Source: Puffinus mauretanicus (lineage: Eukaryota; Chordata; Aves; Procellariiformes; Procellariidae). From it: 64,000 nt of DNA. The translations under genes and the position numbers were made by a program. The first letter of the stretch is position 1, and each line of letters starts with the position of its first letter. The stretch lies in NCBI GenBank assembly GCA_023333565.1, contig JAJKFH010004143.1:62001-126000 (forward strand). Direction: 5' to 3'. A model generated the notes under the pieces. That model searched no databases, had not been told where the DNA came from, and saw nothing but the letters and a program-made list of their open reading frames with translations. Shown here piece by piece: positions 1-18,000 of this stretch.

Positions 1-3000
1 TCAAAATGTAAACTTACTCTTTGCTCATTGCCTGTTACTTTTTATCTTTAACCAGAATATCTGAATTGATATTTGAACGAATTATTGTCCCTGAAGGAAA
101 AAACCCCGTGACTGATAATGACATACATAATACCAGTACAAACTGAAGGATACTCATGTCTTTAAAATTAGGTTAAATTAAATATTTCAAGAAGCACATT
201 CAGACTTATATTCCATTTTTCATGTTGATCTATAGACAGTACAAAGGGGCTGACTATAAGGAGAGCTTCAGTTCAGAAATCTTATTACTCTCTTAATTTA
301 ACACAAAAGATTTAGAGGATATGGTGAGATTTTGTATATGGAAAAAATAGCACATCACAAACAATTTAATCTCATCAGCCAGGAATAGTATCTGTTTATA
401 AAATAATGTAAAACACTAGCTAAGGCTGAGCATAGAACATCTTTTATTATTTGATATATTTTTTAAATGCTGTGAGATGCAAAGCTGACCACCCAAGGGG
501 CTAACAATTATCACTTGCTCTTGCTCAAACTCAGCAGAGTTTCTTTTACTGGGTGTTGCAACCCTGCAGTTTTGCTTTATGTCCTGGCCTTGACTGAATC
601 TGAAAACCGTGACAGTCAGCAGAAGCAACCCCTTTTTGACAGACCAACCCGGATCACCCAGAATCAAAGACCTCACATCAAAAAATATACCCTGAAGGAT
701 AATGAGGCTGGGCCATGGAAGGATGCAATTAATTTTCGTGGCTATTGTGGTTACAAAAATAGTGCTTGAGGAGAGCAGTGATGTTCCCTGGGTGAGGAAG
801 ACACTGAGCCCCAAACCGCGACAGCCCTTTGCAGTCACTCCAGTGCCATTCCTCAATTTAATGATCTTTGCAGTAGACCTCAGACCATAAAACCAAGAAA
901 TATAATTTCACCTTGGCCCACACAGAAGCTAGCTTTCTCATCCTTGCTACTAAGCCAAAATTTAACAACAGTAGGAAGAAAAGTAAACTCCTGTAATGAT
1001 AAGATACCCTAATTTATACAAATTATCCCTAAGGACATTTGTCAGTACTGTTTGAAGGATCCGTAATTAGCACTGAAATGCATTTGTCAAAATAAATCAA
1101 CAATTTGGGGATGCCTAACCCTGTTGGTTTTTTTTTTTCCCCCCATGTTTGTTTGTTTCCTCAGTGGGAGCTTAATTTAAGACTTTTGAATCAGAGGAAG
1201 CCTTTCTCCTGACCAAAACTCATTAACCCTCCCTGTTCATAAATTTGGAGTGCAGAAGGGACCATTAGATCATCCCGTCTGACCTCCTGAGCAGCACAGG
1301 CCATGACATCATGCACAGCTACTCCTGCACTGAGCCCAGAAAAGTGTGTGGAGACTAACATGTATCCTCCAGAAAATTACAGCATGTTTGTGGGTAGAAG
1401 TAATGTCTTCAATTGGATCAACTCTTTTTTAGACTAGAAGAAAAAAAAAAAAGGTGTTAAATCTTTGTTAAAGGTGAAGAGAGAATCCATCACTGTTTTG
1501 TTTGCCTCTTTGAATTTTTAACAACCTAAATGTTAAAATTATTGGTAGCAATAACTAAAGTATGGACAATGTTTTCCTTGAATGCATGGGTTTCATCTTT
1601 CTTATGTTGTAGTATGTCTTGATGGTGCTAGCATATTCCCTTCACTGTTAACCAATAACTCACCAGTGGTCTGAAAGGAGAGGCCTCAGCCAGAAACCTA
1701 CTGAATACTTAGTATTTTTAAATATTTTCTTTAATCCAAGCCCCTTGGTGATGTGTCCTGATTGTGAGTCCCTCAGTCTCAGTGGCTGTTTCTCTTGGAC
1801 AGCACTGATTTCGTCTCTGTGGGCTACATCACTCTACAGTGTCCAATGAGGGAATGTGGGAACATATTTTATCTTTACTGTCCTGTTATCACATGAGAGA
1901 TCTTTTTTTTCAAGTTCAAAGAATTCTTAAGGGGAAGTAGGAAACATAATTTAGAGAGATAGGGCCGACAAGCATTATTAATATGCTAGGGGTATTAGAA
2001 ATTCTTGCCTATCAGTTTAGATTAGTCTGGATGTGATGTAAACACACATATATGGAAAATATATTTTAACATAAGCATTTGGGGGAGAAAAAGTTAACTC
2101 TCACCTGGCTATGAAAGCAACCCAGACCAGGAAATCAGGTTTAGAGAAATGGGAGTTTACTCCATCATTTTGTATTTCACTGCCATCCATCACACACAGC
2201 AAGAGTGTCCTCCATCAGCTTGACATGAAGAACGATACTTCCTGTGAAGGACACTGTCCAAAGCACCTGGGGAGCCACACTGCTTCCCAGTCTGCTCCTG
2301 GGGACAAGTCATCAACCCAGGGCACTGACACCAGGGTCCGTGCTGCCTCCAGCCCCAACCCCGCATCCACGAGCCCCAGCATCACTCCCCGTAGAGTCTG
2401 GTGTCCACAGCTCCTGGAGTCAGCAACCACCCAGCTCAACGCGAATCCCCAGCACCGCGTTCCGTGACTGCAAGCATCCGGAGACCAGGCTGACGCACAC
2501 TTGTAGGATGCCATGCTGGGGCTACAAAACCCTGTTGCTAATAGTAGCACAGCACAAAATCAGAGACTAGCAGGATGTGATTTATTGCTTGATGGTGCCT
2601 TCCAAACCCCCACCAGTGTTTTGAAAATATCAGGCTCCGCAGAGAATATTATTTGTCAAAAATAATGAAAGCTTTGTTCCTTTTATCATATAATATCTAG
2701 TGTTTTTTTCTCCAGTCAAAGTTCCTTTCTGATCTTGGACTAACTACTTTTTCAGCTTGGAGCAACAAGCATTTGCTAATAATAATCACTGGAGAGCTTG
2801 GAAACTGGTTTCACAAAATGTCCTCAATCTTAGTTTGTGAAGGAAGAAAAGATAGGCAGAATTAGCCATGTTTTTTCAGTCAGCAAGAATGGTGTGTGCA
2901 TACCGCTTTCCAAAAGCATGATTCCTTGCCTGAACTTTTTGCAATATAGATAAAGGCGCGTGCTTTTGTGAAATACATTCAAGATGGCTGTGAGGTAAGT

Positions 3001-6000
3001 CGAGTCCCATGCCTCTGAAATGACCCGATGGACTAGAGTAAGACATGGCATTAGGGTAAAGGCCTGTTGCATACATGAGCTACTAACTAAATCTGAATAT
3101 ACTTCTTGCTCTCTTGCTGTACGATGTCTTGAGTATCCCAGAAAGCTTAGGTTAACCCTTCTGTGGATGGAGCCAAGCAGTTGTATTCTCAAGGGCAAAC
3201 TGCGGTGGTGCAACACGTGCCCATGAAGCAATACTCAGGAGGGGGATCGTTTTACAAGGCCACAGTGATGCCAAGTGCTAGGGAGAGGTTCAAAGCGTGG
3301 CTTGCATCAGGCTTTAGAGGGGTTTGGTACGTAGAGCAGGATGCAGCTGGGTGCACTGAGGGTGCCCAAAAGGGGTGCTTTGAGTGGGCAGGAGTGTCAT
3401 GGCCCTGACGGGAGACCAGTGGCTGTCCCAGCAGCTGTGGGGGCCAGACAGGGTGCCCCAGGGCATCCAAAATACACCTAGTTGTTGCTCGTTGATTCAT
3501 GGTCCCACTTCCGTTAGCTTTTAATGCTTAGGTGCCTATTCTGCTCGTATCTTCAGCAGCCCTGGTCCAGCCTAGGCTTGAAGGGCAACCCCGCTGCCTT
3601 GCCTGAGGCGCAGACCACCCGGTAGCCCCGCTCAGCCAGGTTAGGCCCTCCAGAAGGCAGCCCCAAACCCCACATTGAGCCATCTGGTTCGGCAGCGCTC
3701 TCCTCCATGCCACGGGTGCTGAGGGCTCCTCCCTGGAGCCAGGCTTTTTGGGCTGGGGCGGCACTCAATGACCGTACGTTGCACGTCCTGGCAAGGCTTG
3801 GCTGCAGCTGGGGGTCTCCAGTGGCTGGCTTCTCTGTGGGGTTTGATGGCATCACTCGGGGCGGGAGGAAAGGAAGAGCTCTTGTGTTTGCGGTCTGCCA
3901 GCCCTCCTGCAGAGACCTGATTTACCCCCCCAACTCAGGGTGCGCCCGCGCCGGGGTCCTGCCTCTGTCCCTGGCTCGCAGCAGATGTTTCGAAAGAGAG
4001 CGCAAGAAATCCTGAAGGTGACAGCTACAGAATAACCTGCCAACAGGGAAAATTTCCTCCAAATCCTATTACTCAGAGGTTGGCTTCGACCCTGGAGCAT
4101 TAAGCTTTATATTCCCTCTAAGTGCCGTCTGTGTGTGTTTCTCTCTACGTCCCCACCACAGTAACTCTGAATCTTCTCGGTATCCAAAGAGAAGACAAAG
4201 GGTCTCATTGCCATTTTTCTGTTTAAAATAGAGAAATTCATTAAGTTAAGGCTAGAGAGAAAAAATAAAGTGCAGTCCCAGATATTATGCCTGTTCTGGA
4301 AGGACTTTATAATCACTTTTCTACTCTTAGGAAATACTTTTGCTCCCCACAGAAGGCTACACCAGCAACAGCAACATCTGCCTGGTAGGCTGTTCAAAGA
4401 GCCAAAATGTATTAAATGCATGGAATAAGCGATGTTGAGTACACAGTTCCAGTTACACCATATTACAGGGGGATGGGAATGATAGGGACAGAAATAAGTG
4501 TGAAGGGATGGCAGGCAGATGGTACTTATACATTATTACTTCTAATTTTCTAAATTTTTATCAATGAGAGAGATGGATGGGTAAATGCCAGCATGAACTG
4601 TCAGCAGTGTTCGGTAGAAATCTCAATTGTCATTCCTAACTTGACAGTGTACTTTAAACACAGAAAACTTCAAATTTAAAATAAAGACCTTTTAATCTGA
4701 TAAAATTGCCAGAAAGAATAAATAATTAAACATATCAAACTGTGGTGCTGCCAGCTCATCCTCTCTCGGCAGGCACGACGCTGCAAAGCTGGGTCTGAAA
4801 GCTGTCCTTCAGCGAGGAACGCAGCTCCCAGCCCCAAAACACTCCTGCCTCTCTCCACGGCCAGCTGGGTGGCTTACCCTGACTGCTTCTGCTGCCGGCT
4901 TCTTCCAGGACTGCAAAACTTGCTCAAGAAAGGGGCTTTGCACTAAGGGATTTTCTGCAAGGAGCAGGAGCACAGCAGCACAGATGAACGTGACATTCAT
5001 GACACGAGGGTCTGCCTTGTGTATCTGTTCAGCATCCTTGCATATGACTGAGGTGCCTCAGGGTTACCTCAAAATACCAATATCCCTATCACAGACTTAC
5101 AGGAAAGAGAGTACATTAGGTGTAAAGCAGAGAGAGACATGAAGATGAAATAAAAAATGGAAGGAAGAATGTACTTATGGAGAAAATGAGAAAATGGTTG
5201 TAGGTAAAAAAAAATCTCAGTTGAAATACTGAGAGACTATTGAGAGAATATGAAATTATTACTCAAAAGGACCACAGAAAAGGCTGGGATACAAGAAAGA
5301 CTGAGAGTGTAGAAGAACGAATGGAGAATACAAAGAAAAAAAGGGAAAGAAATAATCATTATTGCCACTTTTTTATTTTGTAGAAAATTTGCTTTTGTAC
5401 AGCATCTGACTTAACCATTTATCAAACAGACAGCCTCAAAGAAATTCACAGCCCTGGAAATGGAGGCCAGAGACAAATTGTATATGCTTCGCTCTGACTC
5501 TTCTTGGAAGCTACAGATGTTCATTGTTTGGACACACAATGGACAGATTAATGTCTCCAGATGTTCACCATCCACCCTCCCAGAACATTAATGGGCAGGC
5601 CAGGGAATGAATGCTTTTAGCAGAAACTTCATTTTCCACTACTGCTTCAGATGAAGTATTTTGTTAGTGTTTATCTTCTGGAGAGCACCTGCTCCAAATG
5701 TAGAGAGCCTACAATCAATGCCCCTCCCTGCCACCACCCAGCACCGCACGAAGCCTGCAAACCGTCCATACAAGTGCTGATGAACTGACTTCCAAAGAGA
5801 ATGAGAATCCAGCATTGCTTTTGACTATTTTACCTGATAGGAATAAGCAAATATTTAAAATTATAAAAGTATTTAAGTGGTTGAGTGGCTCGGAGCACAG
5901 GGATAGTACTTCTCTTGAGCCACAGACATGATAAGGCAACTCCTATAAGAAATTTGAACTGGAATCTGTCCATAATTATATTTCTTATTCACAGAGGAAA

Positions 6001-6055
6001 AAAACATGGATCAATTTAGCATTACCAAATGTGATACAATTAGTTGTCAAACACA
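1..6055. other. Flank downstream of KCNJ8, no gene recognised
   Basis: No exon with recognisable protein similarity was found on either strand. The stretch contains a degenerate repeat-like segment near 1232-1430, listed separately. It also has GC-richer patches near 2280-2480 and 3560-3980, and a purine-rich patch near 5100-5360. Open frames here are short, overlap one another on both strands and lack splice or domain support. In mammals LDHB lies beyond KCNJ8 on this side, but I see no LDHB exon. Confidence 0.6.
1232..1430. repeat. Degenerate sauropsid interspersed repeat, CR1-like
   Basis: The stretch reads like the conserved 3' portion of a dispersed sauropsid element: a segment around 'gaccattagatcatcccgt', then 'ctgacctcctgagcagcaca', then a stretch about ending in cysteine-rich 'tactcctgcactgagccc'. 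I recognise this wording from bird and turtle CR1-type or related repeats by memory only. The copy is diverged and truncated, with no open frame. Family assignment and exact ends need a repeat library search. Confidence 0.4.
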
Positions 6056-6065
6056 TTTATTTATT
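6056..6065 (-). terminator. Candidate KCNJ8 polyadenylation signal
   Basis: On the minus strand this reads AATAAATAAA, two overlapping AATAAA hexamers, about 1.27 kb after the KCNJ8 stop codon. A T-rich stretch follows further downstream on the minus strand, near 6000. It is the first canonical AATAAA after the stop. A closer ATTAAA variant lies at 7132-7137, about 195 bases past the stop. Which is used cannot be decided from sequence alone. Confidence 0.4.
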
Positions 6066-7131
6066 CTTGTAGAGAAACTTGTGAGGACATTTTTGGGAAG
6101 GCTCTAGATAACAAATGCCCATTTGCGTTTTAAGAGAGAAGCTGCTTACCACCAATTCGCAATGCCATGTTATATAAAAACATAGGTGAAACACTGCTGA
6201 AAAATAGTAATTCAGCAGCAGCACCCAAGTCCCCCTGAAAATTATTCAGATAGTTTTGAAAATACTATCTTTAACATTATTGGCGTGGTTCCCTCTCGTT
6301 CCCATTCGTGAATTCCCACTGGCAAAAAGTAACCTTCTGCTGAAGCAAACAGACTTAATCCTACAAAAAATACTGAAAATGAAGGAAGTACACCTGTCGC
6401 CTTCAGTGTATGAATCTATAAGAGAAAACAAAACAGGATTTGGTCTTCCACTGATATGGAGACGATGTTAAAGAGGCGTGTGCTTTTTTCAACTTGAATA
6501 ATTTCAGTGAAACGGATGCTCAGGTGGCAGCTGGGAGGACTTGAGTTTCTCAGCTTGGGCCACAGCTACATTACAGATGCACGCTGTCCCGCAGCGGAGT
6601 ATCTCACCCTGAGAAGAAGAGCAGTGCTCTGCACGAGGCCGTGCCGTTTCGCTGGTTCTTCTGCCGCTGCTGCGCTGAGCGGCACCAGTTTTCCTGTGGG
6701 GTGGTCCGGTCACTTCAGCTGACCTGGGTTTGCTCTCAAAACGCCTTTGCCATAAATCAACGGAAAGAAAAGATCTGAAAAACTGAAGGTAAAATCTTGG
6801 CTCTTCTCCAGTGAAATCATTGAGGAATTCAGCTACTCCTTTCAAGAGAACAAGGAATTCACTCCCAAAAGATTGATATCCAAATATCCTGCACAAAATC
6901 TGTGGGAGCTGTTGTATGCAGCAGTTTTGAAAAAGCACTCACTTCTGCCTGCAGGTGGGTAACCCACATACACAGAAAAAACCACATTTTGTAACAGCCA
7001 GCAGAAAAAGATAAGAAAGAGACCCTGCATAGGAAAAATAAGATTAAAAAAAGTAGCATGCCATTAAAACAAGTATAAATACACATTATATTACATGAGT
7101 GAACTGTGTTTTCTTTAGTGTACGTGCCATT

Positions 7132-7137
7132 TTTAAT
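7132..7137 (-). terminator. Alternative KCNJ8 polyadenylation signal (ATTAAA)
   Basis: The minus strand reads ATTAAA about 195 bases beyond the KCNJ8 stop. It would give a short 3' UTR. Supported by the hexamer only. Confidence 0.25.
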
Positions 7138-7331
7138 TAATTCATACACTAAGTGCTAAAGTGTTTCCTAATGCCATGAGGTGGTGCTTTCAGTAAGTAA
7201 TGGAATAAATAGTTCTTGCACAGTTCTTTTCTGCATTGTGTTCTCATTTTCTTAAGTAAAAGAAAATTTAAACAAAACACCACGGATGCCTCCTCCTTCC
7301 GAAGCCCACCGACCTCGCACAGAGCTGTGTA

Positions 7332-12376
<5,045 letters not shown>

Positions 12377-12458
12377 CTTCCTGCCACCATAGTCCACTCA
12401 GCGAGATGCGAAATGGGGGGTGGTCCCTCTAGTGTGTCTCCACAGGGCTCACTCTACC

Positions 12459-13267
12459 CTGCAAAAAGAGAGAACCTGGTCAGATTTGCCACCACACGCT
12501 ACAGCAAGAAGCCCCGATTAGGTACCACACACCAACAACCATTACATTAAATGTCACTGTGTGACTACTTATTCTACAGTGCCCTCCCTTTTTCAGACCA
12601 TCATTTTTATATGAGCAAGTGGTATGAGCTCGCAACAGAAACGAAAGATGCTATTTTGACGCTCCTTGCAGGAAGGGAAGCTGCAGAAGAGTCTTGCAAA
12701 TTTGGTGTAAAGTAACATGACGTACAACAGGTCGGTTCCTCAGGCTGTTTCTCCAGGAAGTAGCTGTGCCCAGGTCGGTTCTGCAACCTGGAGCACTAAG
12801 TTACTCACATCCTTCAGGACCTGAAGAATCAGACTTCTCTGGTTTGAACCAAGGTTAGTCTGCAGAGAGGCCGTGGAGACTCATGTCTTATGGCTGTAGC
12901 TGCGCGGTGCAGCCAGGAGCCCGGCCGAAAGCCCCTGCCCAGTCCCCCGAAAGCATCACGACAAGGAGCTGAGCTGGAAGCGCGGGAGGCAGGACACGGG
13001 ATTCCACGGAGCAGGCGGTCGCATTTCCCCTTCGCAGCTCTTCTTCCTTTCCGGGATTAGGCGGGGAAACCCTCCCTTTATTCCCAAACTTTGTCCCCAA
13101 ACGGGTGACAGAACAAACGTACGGAAAGCCCGGCTCCCCGCAGCTCCCCGCCGGCTGGCCCGTCCCACCGGGGGCGGGCAGGGGCTGCCTGACCCCCCGC
13201 CGCTTCGCAGGGACCCCCCCCCGCCCCGGCACGGGGCTCAACCGCCCCCCGCCCCGCCGCCACTTAC
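12459..13267 (-). other. KCNJ8 intron 1 (inferred)
   Basis: Bounded by the predicted exon 1 donor GTAAGT at 13262-13267 and the exon 2 acceptor at 12459-12460. The 3' half is ordinary sequence; the 5' half belongs to the CpG island. Proline- and arginine-rich open frames here are products of GC-rich composition. Confidence 0.6.
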
Positions 13268-13480
13268 CGCAGCGCGGCGGGGCGGGAGGCGGCCGGGCCG
13301 GGCCAGGCGGGGCGGAGCGGGGCGGGCGGAGCGGAGCGGAGCGGGGGGCCGCGGGGGCCCGGCCGGTTCGGCCCCGCAGCCGCGGGCCGGGGCGGGCTGG
13401 GGTTGAACCGGGTGGCGGGGAGCGGCGGGCAGGGCAGCCCGGCGCGGGGGGGTGCGGGGCGGTGCGGGGCGCAGGCAGAC
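13120..13480 (-). promoter_or_regulatory. CpG island, probable KCNJ8 promoter
   Basis: This is a dense GC- and CpG-rich stretch with many GGGGCGG-type Sp1 boxes and no TATA box. It sits directly upstream of KCNJ8 exon 2 on the minus strand. It contains the predicted exon 1 donor. Human KCNJ8 likewise begins with a noncoding exon. The position and composition fit a TATA-less CpG promoter, with transcription starting somewhere around 13300-13480. Confidence 0.7.
13268..13400 (-). other. KCNJ8: Predicted KCNJ8 noncoding exon 1
   Basis: The minus strand reads GCTGCG followed by GTAAGTGG, a consensus splice donor, with the last exon base at 13268. It lies inside the CpG island about 0.8 kb before the exon 2 acceptor. 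The 5' end is arbitrary because no transcription start can be read. No transcript evidence is available. Confidence 0.5.
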
Positions 13481-14943
13481 ACGGACGCGCGTCCTTGCGG
13501 CGGGTCGGATGATGGGACATTTTAGGCTGGGTCCAGCAAATTTAGCGGAGGAGCAAGGTGCTTGCACTGGCCGCTTGTGCCTTTTCGGTAGGGAGTTGGC
13601 TCTGGGTAGGCAAAGCCAAGCCCCGGCTGCAGCAGGGCAGCGGCACGCTTGCTTGCTTCCTCTGGTAAGCCGAGAGTTGTGCCTTTTTAACTTTATCTTA
13701 CCTCAAATCTCGCTGAGACAGCTTGCAGGCAGAAAGCGAAGCATGTGCGTAAGTGTTTGGAGGACCAAAGCCAGAATCTCAGGGCCTTTGCTGCTTTTGA
13801 CAAACTTAATTACCTGTTTCTGCAAGAAAAAAAAAAAAAAAGACATTCCTTGTTATGTGTCCTGGTTCACATCTCTTGCTGGGCACAGGGTCAGGCCCGT
13901 TATAATGTTCAGTTGGTGTAACGGGCATTGGCAGATGGGAATTTGTATATGGGATGGGTATAGGAGAAATTACGCATAATGGCAAAAAACAAACAGTGAA
14001 ATCGCAGAAGTTCATTCTGTTTCCCACAGGTCGGGGTTTACAGTTTTGGCTCTTGTGTTTAATGGAAACTTGCATTCTTGGAAATTGCAGCTTTTTTTTC
14101 CGAAGTCTTAGGGTTTGTAGTAGGAAGAATAAACAGTACATCAACTTTATGAAAAGATCTAAATTTACATTTTAATGAAGCAAAGTGCAGAGGTTTCATT
14201 GTGTCGGATTAACTCCTCCATGCCCAAGGAAACCATGTGTGTACAGTAGGGAGGTTTCTAAAGTTTTCTGTGATTCACTCAAGTGAGTGACCTATACAGT
14301 ATAAAATTTTTACAGAATCTAATACCTTACTTCTCTCTGTAAACTAGAGAAAGAAAGAAACACTTGACAGGCCTGCTGCAGTCAGAAAGGTTTTAAGCGT
14401 ATTCAGGCTTGGAAAACTTGAGAAGGTGCATTTGACAGGCAGTGTAATTCTCAGCTTGAAGACATGCACCCTGTCGAATACATGCACGTGCTCCACTTTA
14501 AATAGATGAGTGATTCCTGGAAACTTTTCTAGCACTATCCTTTTCTAATACCAGATATCCAGTAGTCAGAAAAGACACAGACTCAAAGCCCCTGTCGTAT
14601 TAGGCAATTAGCTAAACATTTGTGTATGATATTAACTTTAGGCAGATGACCAGCTCCAGCCGGAAAAATCAGGATCTAAACCAATTACCTTTAGATTCTA
14701 ACCAGACTCTGAATAAAACACATAAAGTCACTTGGGTGGGTATCTGCAGGATAAGCGTCGTTGGTGCCAGCTATGGCACTACGTAGTCTGGGCTCGGAGA
14801 ACTCAGGACGTTACCCTGCTACAAATGGGGTGGCAGAGACTGGTCTTGGGGGGCTGACTCATTTGTTTGATGCAACTTCCAAAAGTGCGTCTCACTTGAG
14901 TGTAACTATTCAAAATAATGGTTATAATACTCATGCAAAAAAG

Positions 14944-15023
14944 TTCCTTTTCCTTTTTTCCTCTTCCTTTTTTCCTTTTCCTCCTCCTTTTCCTCCTCCT
15001 TTTCCCCCTCCTTTCTTCCTTTT
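14944..15023. repeat. Polypyrimidine microsatellite (TTTTCC/CTCCTT)n
   Basis: About 80 bases of almost pure pyrimidine with imperfect tttcct and cctcctttt units on the plus strand. The mirror-like composition could form triplex DNA. Confidence 0.8.
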
Positions 15024-18000
15024 AGCTCCTATGAAGTATTTGTTCTATGCTAGGGCTAGAAACAAGATTGATGTTCCCCAGAATGGCTGCTAGCTGCATC
15101 TCAAAAAAATAAAGAAATGTCTGGGAACTGCATGGAACCCCCCCTCCTTTTTCGTAAGATCCTTGAATTATATTATTTTGCTTCCGACACAAATTTACTC
15201 ATGTCACATGCCCAATTGCACAGTTTCCTCTGAAGTTATTACTGAAATCCGCAGCTTTATAAACAGAAACACCAAGAGATGTCACTTTTATTTACTTGCC
15301 ACCTCAGAGCATAACCCACCGCTGTGGCTGTGCTCAGCCTCAGCCCCTTCTCGCTCTGCCCCTCGGCCGTGCTGGGGTGCGAAGGAGCAGGAGCTGCTGC
15401 CGGTGTGCTCCTCACCCCATCTCTGCTGGCAGTGACTGGGACTGCGTGACACAAAGTTAGTGCATGGATTAGCAGCAGCTACTTTGGCAAAATGGATCAA
15501 AATCATCTTCGGGGGCAGATGGGAGCAAGGAGGGACCTCCCTCAAGCTGGTCCGGTGGAACAGAAACTGCCGCCAGCGCTGGTGCTGTCAGAGACCCCTA
15601 CGACCTCTCAGCCCCGCTTGTTCCCCGCTAACCCGCTGGAGGTTTCTTCCCCCTCAATTGGGCACCATCCAAAGGCTTGTAGCTGAGATAGGAAGGGGTC
15701 CCACCAAACACACACAAATAATCTTGGCACAACCCCAGTGTGACTAAAAAAAAGTTATTGATTGTTTTCCCCATCATCATACATTGGAGAAGTGCTCATA
15801 AAATCCCATCTTTCCATCTCCACCTGTTCAACACTGAAAGAGCCTCCCCCTCACATGAAGCTCATAAGAGAAGGGGATGCCTCCTCCTTCCTTACACTTG
15901 GGATTAGCTTCACCGCCGGGATGTGAAGATCAGGAGCACCAGAAGTATTCCCTCCTCCTGGTTAAATATTATGAGACATGATGTTGAGCACAGCATCCAC
16001 TTCCCCAAGTTACAGTGTATGAATATGCTCTGGAGAGTGACAGCTAGTAAAAATGTTCCCCTTTGCCCTTTTAAATACTTGCTTGGTTGCCACATGCACA
16101 TTTAAGTCTGAGATTTAAGTAATAGCTGGGAAAATCTCCCAAAATGTCTCCTAACCCTTTTTGTAAGGAACATAGTGTCTGAGTGCTGTGAACACAGCCT
16201 TTTCAGGCAAAAAAATGATCAGAATTGATGGCAGGTTTGGGTTCAGTTTTATTACGGCCCATCTCCCTTCTTGCTGTTTCATTTCCCTCCACCCACAAGA
16301 CTTACTGATATTCACTTTACAATTATGCCTATCTAAAAAAGGATTAAATAATGTGCTTAGACATGAATCTGAAATTTCCACATTATAGCTGTGTCCAGCC
16401 CTTTCAGAAAATCCTTCTTCGTAATAAGTTTTGTTTGAAATTCTAATCTTAGCTTAGAGATAGGATGACTTTGCAGGCGTCCAGAGATGTCATGCACTCA
16501 GCACGAGGCTTCCACAAAGACACAAAGCTGATAAGCCATATTCGGACAGCATGGATGAACTCTTCCCCAGCTGAACTGGCAGTAGATCCATCAAACATGA
16601 AAGAGCAGAAACTGCAAACTAAGGGCGTCTGTTACCCTCAGCCAGCTTTTTTTTTCTGTTTCATGCAAGAGCAGCAGGACAAAAATAGTCTTTATCATCA
16701 AAATACATATAACTAGTGCCCCTTGTCCAATATTACCAAGTTACGTAGTGAAGTTTGTAGATGTTCTGTGGGTTTGCTGGCAGAGGGATTGTTTCCCATT
16801 AAAACTATTTGGTTTGGAAACGATACATCTGCCTTGTTCGACGAAATCTGGTACTCTCTGTGCATGTCAGGCTATGGGGTGTGGGCTGTCGACCCTCTGC
16901 AAAGCTAGCAATATGTTGGCAGTTCTGTAAATCTCTGTTATGGTACTTCCAGTGCTGACAAATGGGGTCTGGTGCATTTGTCACCAGGAGTTTACTATTT
17001 TCTATCCCCCTGCATGTAGCCACCAGGTAGCAGATGGGTTGATATGTGGTGGTTTAGCTTCTGCAGTTCGGTGAGCTGATGGGTGCTGCTGGCCATGGCG
17101 AAGGTATCCCCTACCTTTGTATCTGCTCCCTGCGTAGCACAGGGAAGAAAGAGAGACCCACACCATCTTGGGTGAACTGTCTTAACCGGCAGCAGCTATA
17201 TCCCCTACAGCATGTCCTTAGCTGGTACCGCAGAGGGGCAGCACATGGGCCACCAGCATGCATCAGCGAGAGAGGGCACGGTCCTAGAGAAATGCATTCA
17301 GCCCCGTAGCGTGAGAGAGCAGCCAGGGAACAGTTTTGGGCTGGGGCTGCAGCCCCTGGCCTCCTGCACAGTCAGCAGTGGGGGGAAGGAGGGGAGAGAT
17401 GAGAGGAAAGATTATCACACCCAAATTACATGGTTCCTACAGTCATCTGATTTATGAAATCCAACATCTTTTAGCCTCTGTTTCCCTAACTCCACCTCTG
17501 CTCCAGGGACATGCATGAGCCAAGAAAGGGGTAGTTGAAAGAAATGCTTCATGCTCCAGGATATACCTTATATTCACTCTCTGCAATAAGCCCTAGCCTC
17601 ATTTCCCTCTAGAGATGACCACATTATATTAAATCCTTGCGCAAAACCCAGCAAGATTTCTTGCAGCCCCACACCACTTATCAATCTCCCTATCTTTGTC
17701 TTTAATTTTAGCTGTATGTTTGTTTCCTCCCAGATCTCTCGCTTATAGTGCAGGCTGAAAACCAAAGGCTGCACTTTGCTGAGCCTCAGTGCCACAGAGA
17801 CTCAGCCTGTCACAACACCTCCGTATCGGGAATGCTGGCACCGCTTTTACCCAGTCCACCTCTTAGGTCACGGTGTCTCTGACCAGCAAAGCTAGGTAAT
17901 CCTCTCGTTTTTCAGTTCATGGCAGATATTAGCTCCCACGTACTTCAGTCTAAACCTTCAGCTCAAAGTACAGAAATACTGTACTGTCACTTGGACTTAT

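Noticed and set aside
416..856. 146-residue minus-strand open frame in the downstream flank
   Set aside because: Low-complexity hydrophobic and polar mix with no recognisable motif and overlapping frames on the other strand.
12377..12397. Seven-residue N-terminal extension of Kir6.1
   Set aside because: The codon opening the longer frame is GTG, not ATG; MLARKS is the established start.
12888..13520. Long proline- and arginine-rich open frames on both strands
   Set aside because: They lie in the CpG island, overlap each other in several frames and have no domain; GC-rich sequence lacks stop codons by composition.
13452..13979. Plus-strand frame leaving the CpG island, possible divergent transcript
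   Set aside because: A possible donor near 13659 is seen, but there is no homology, no acceptor pairing that can be judged and no transcript evidence.
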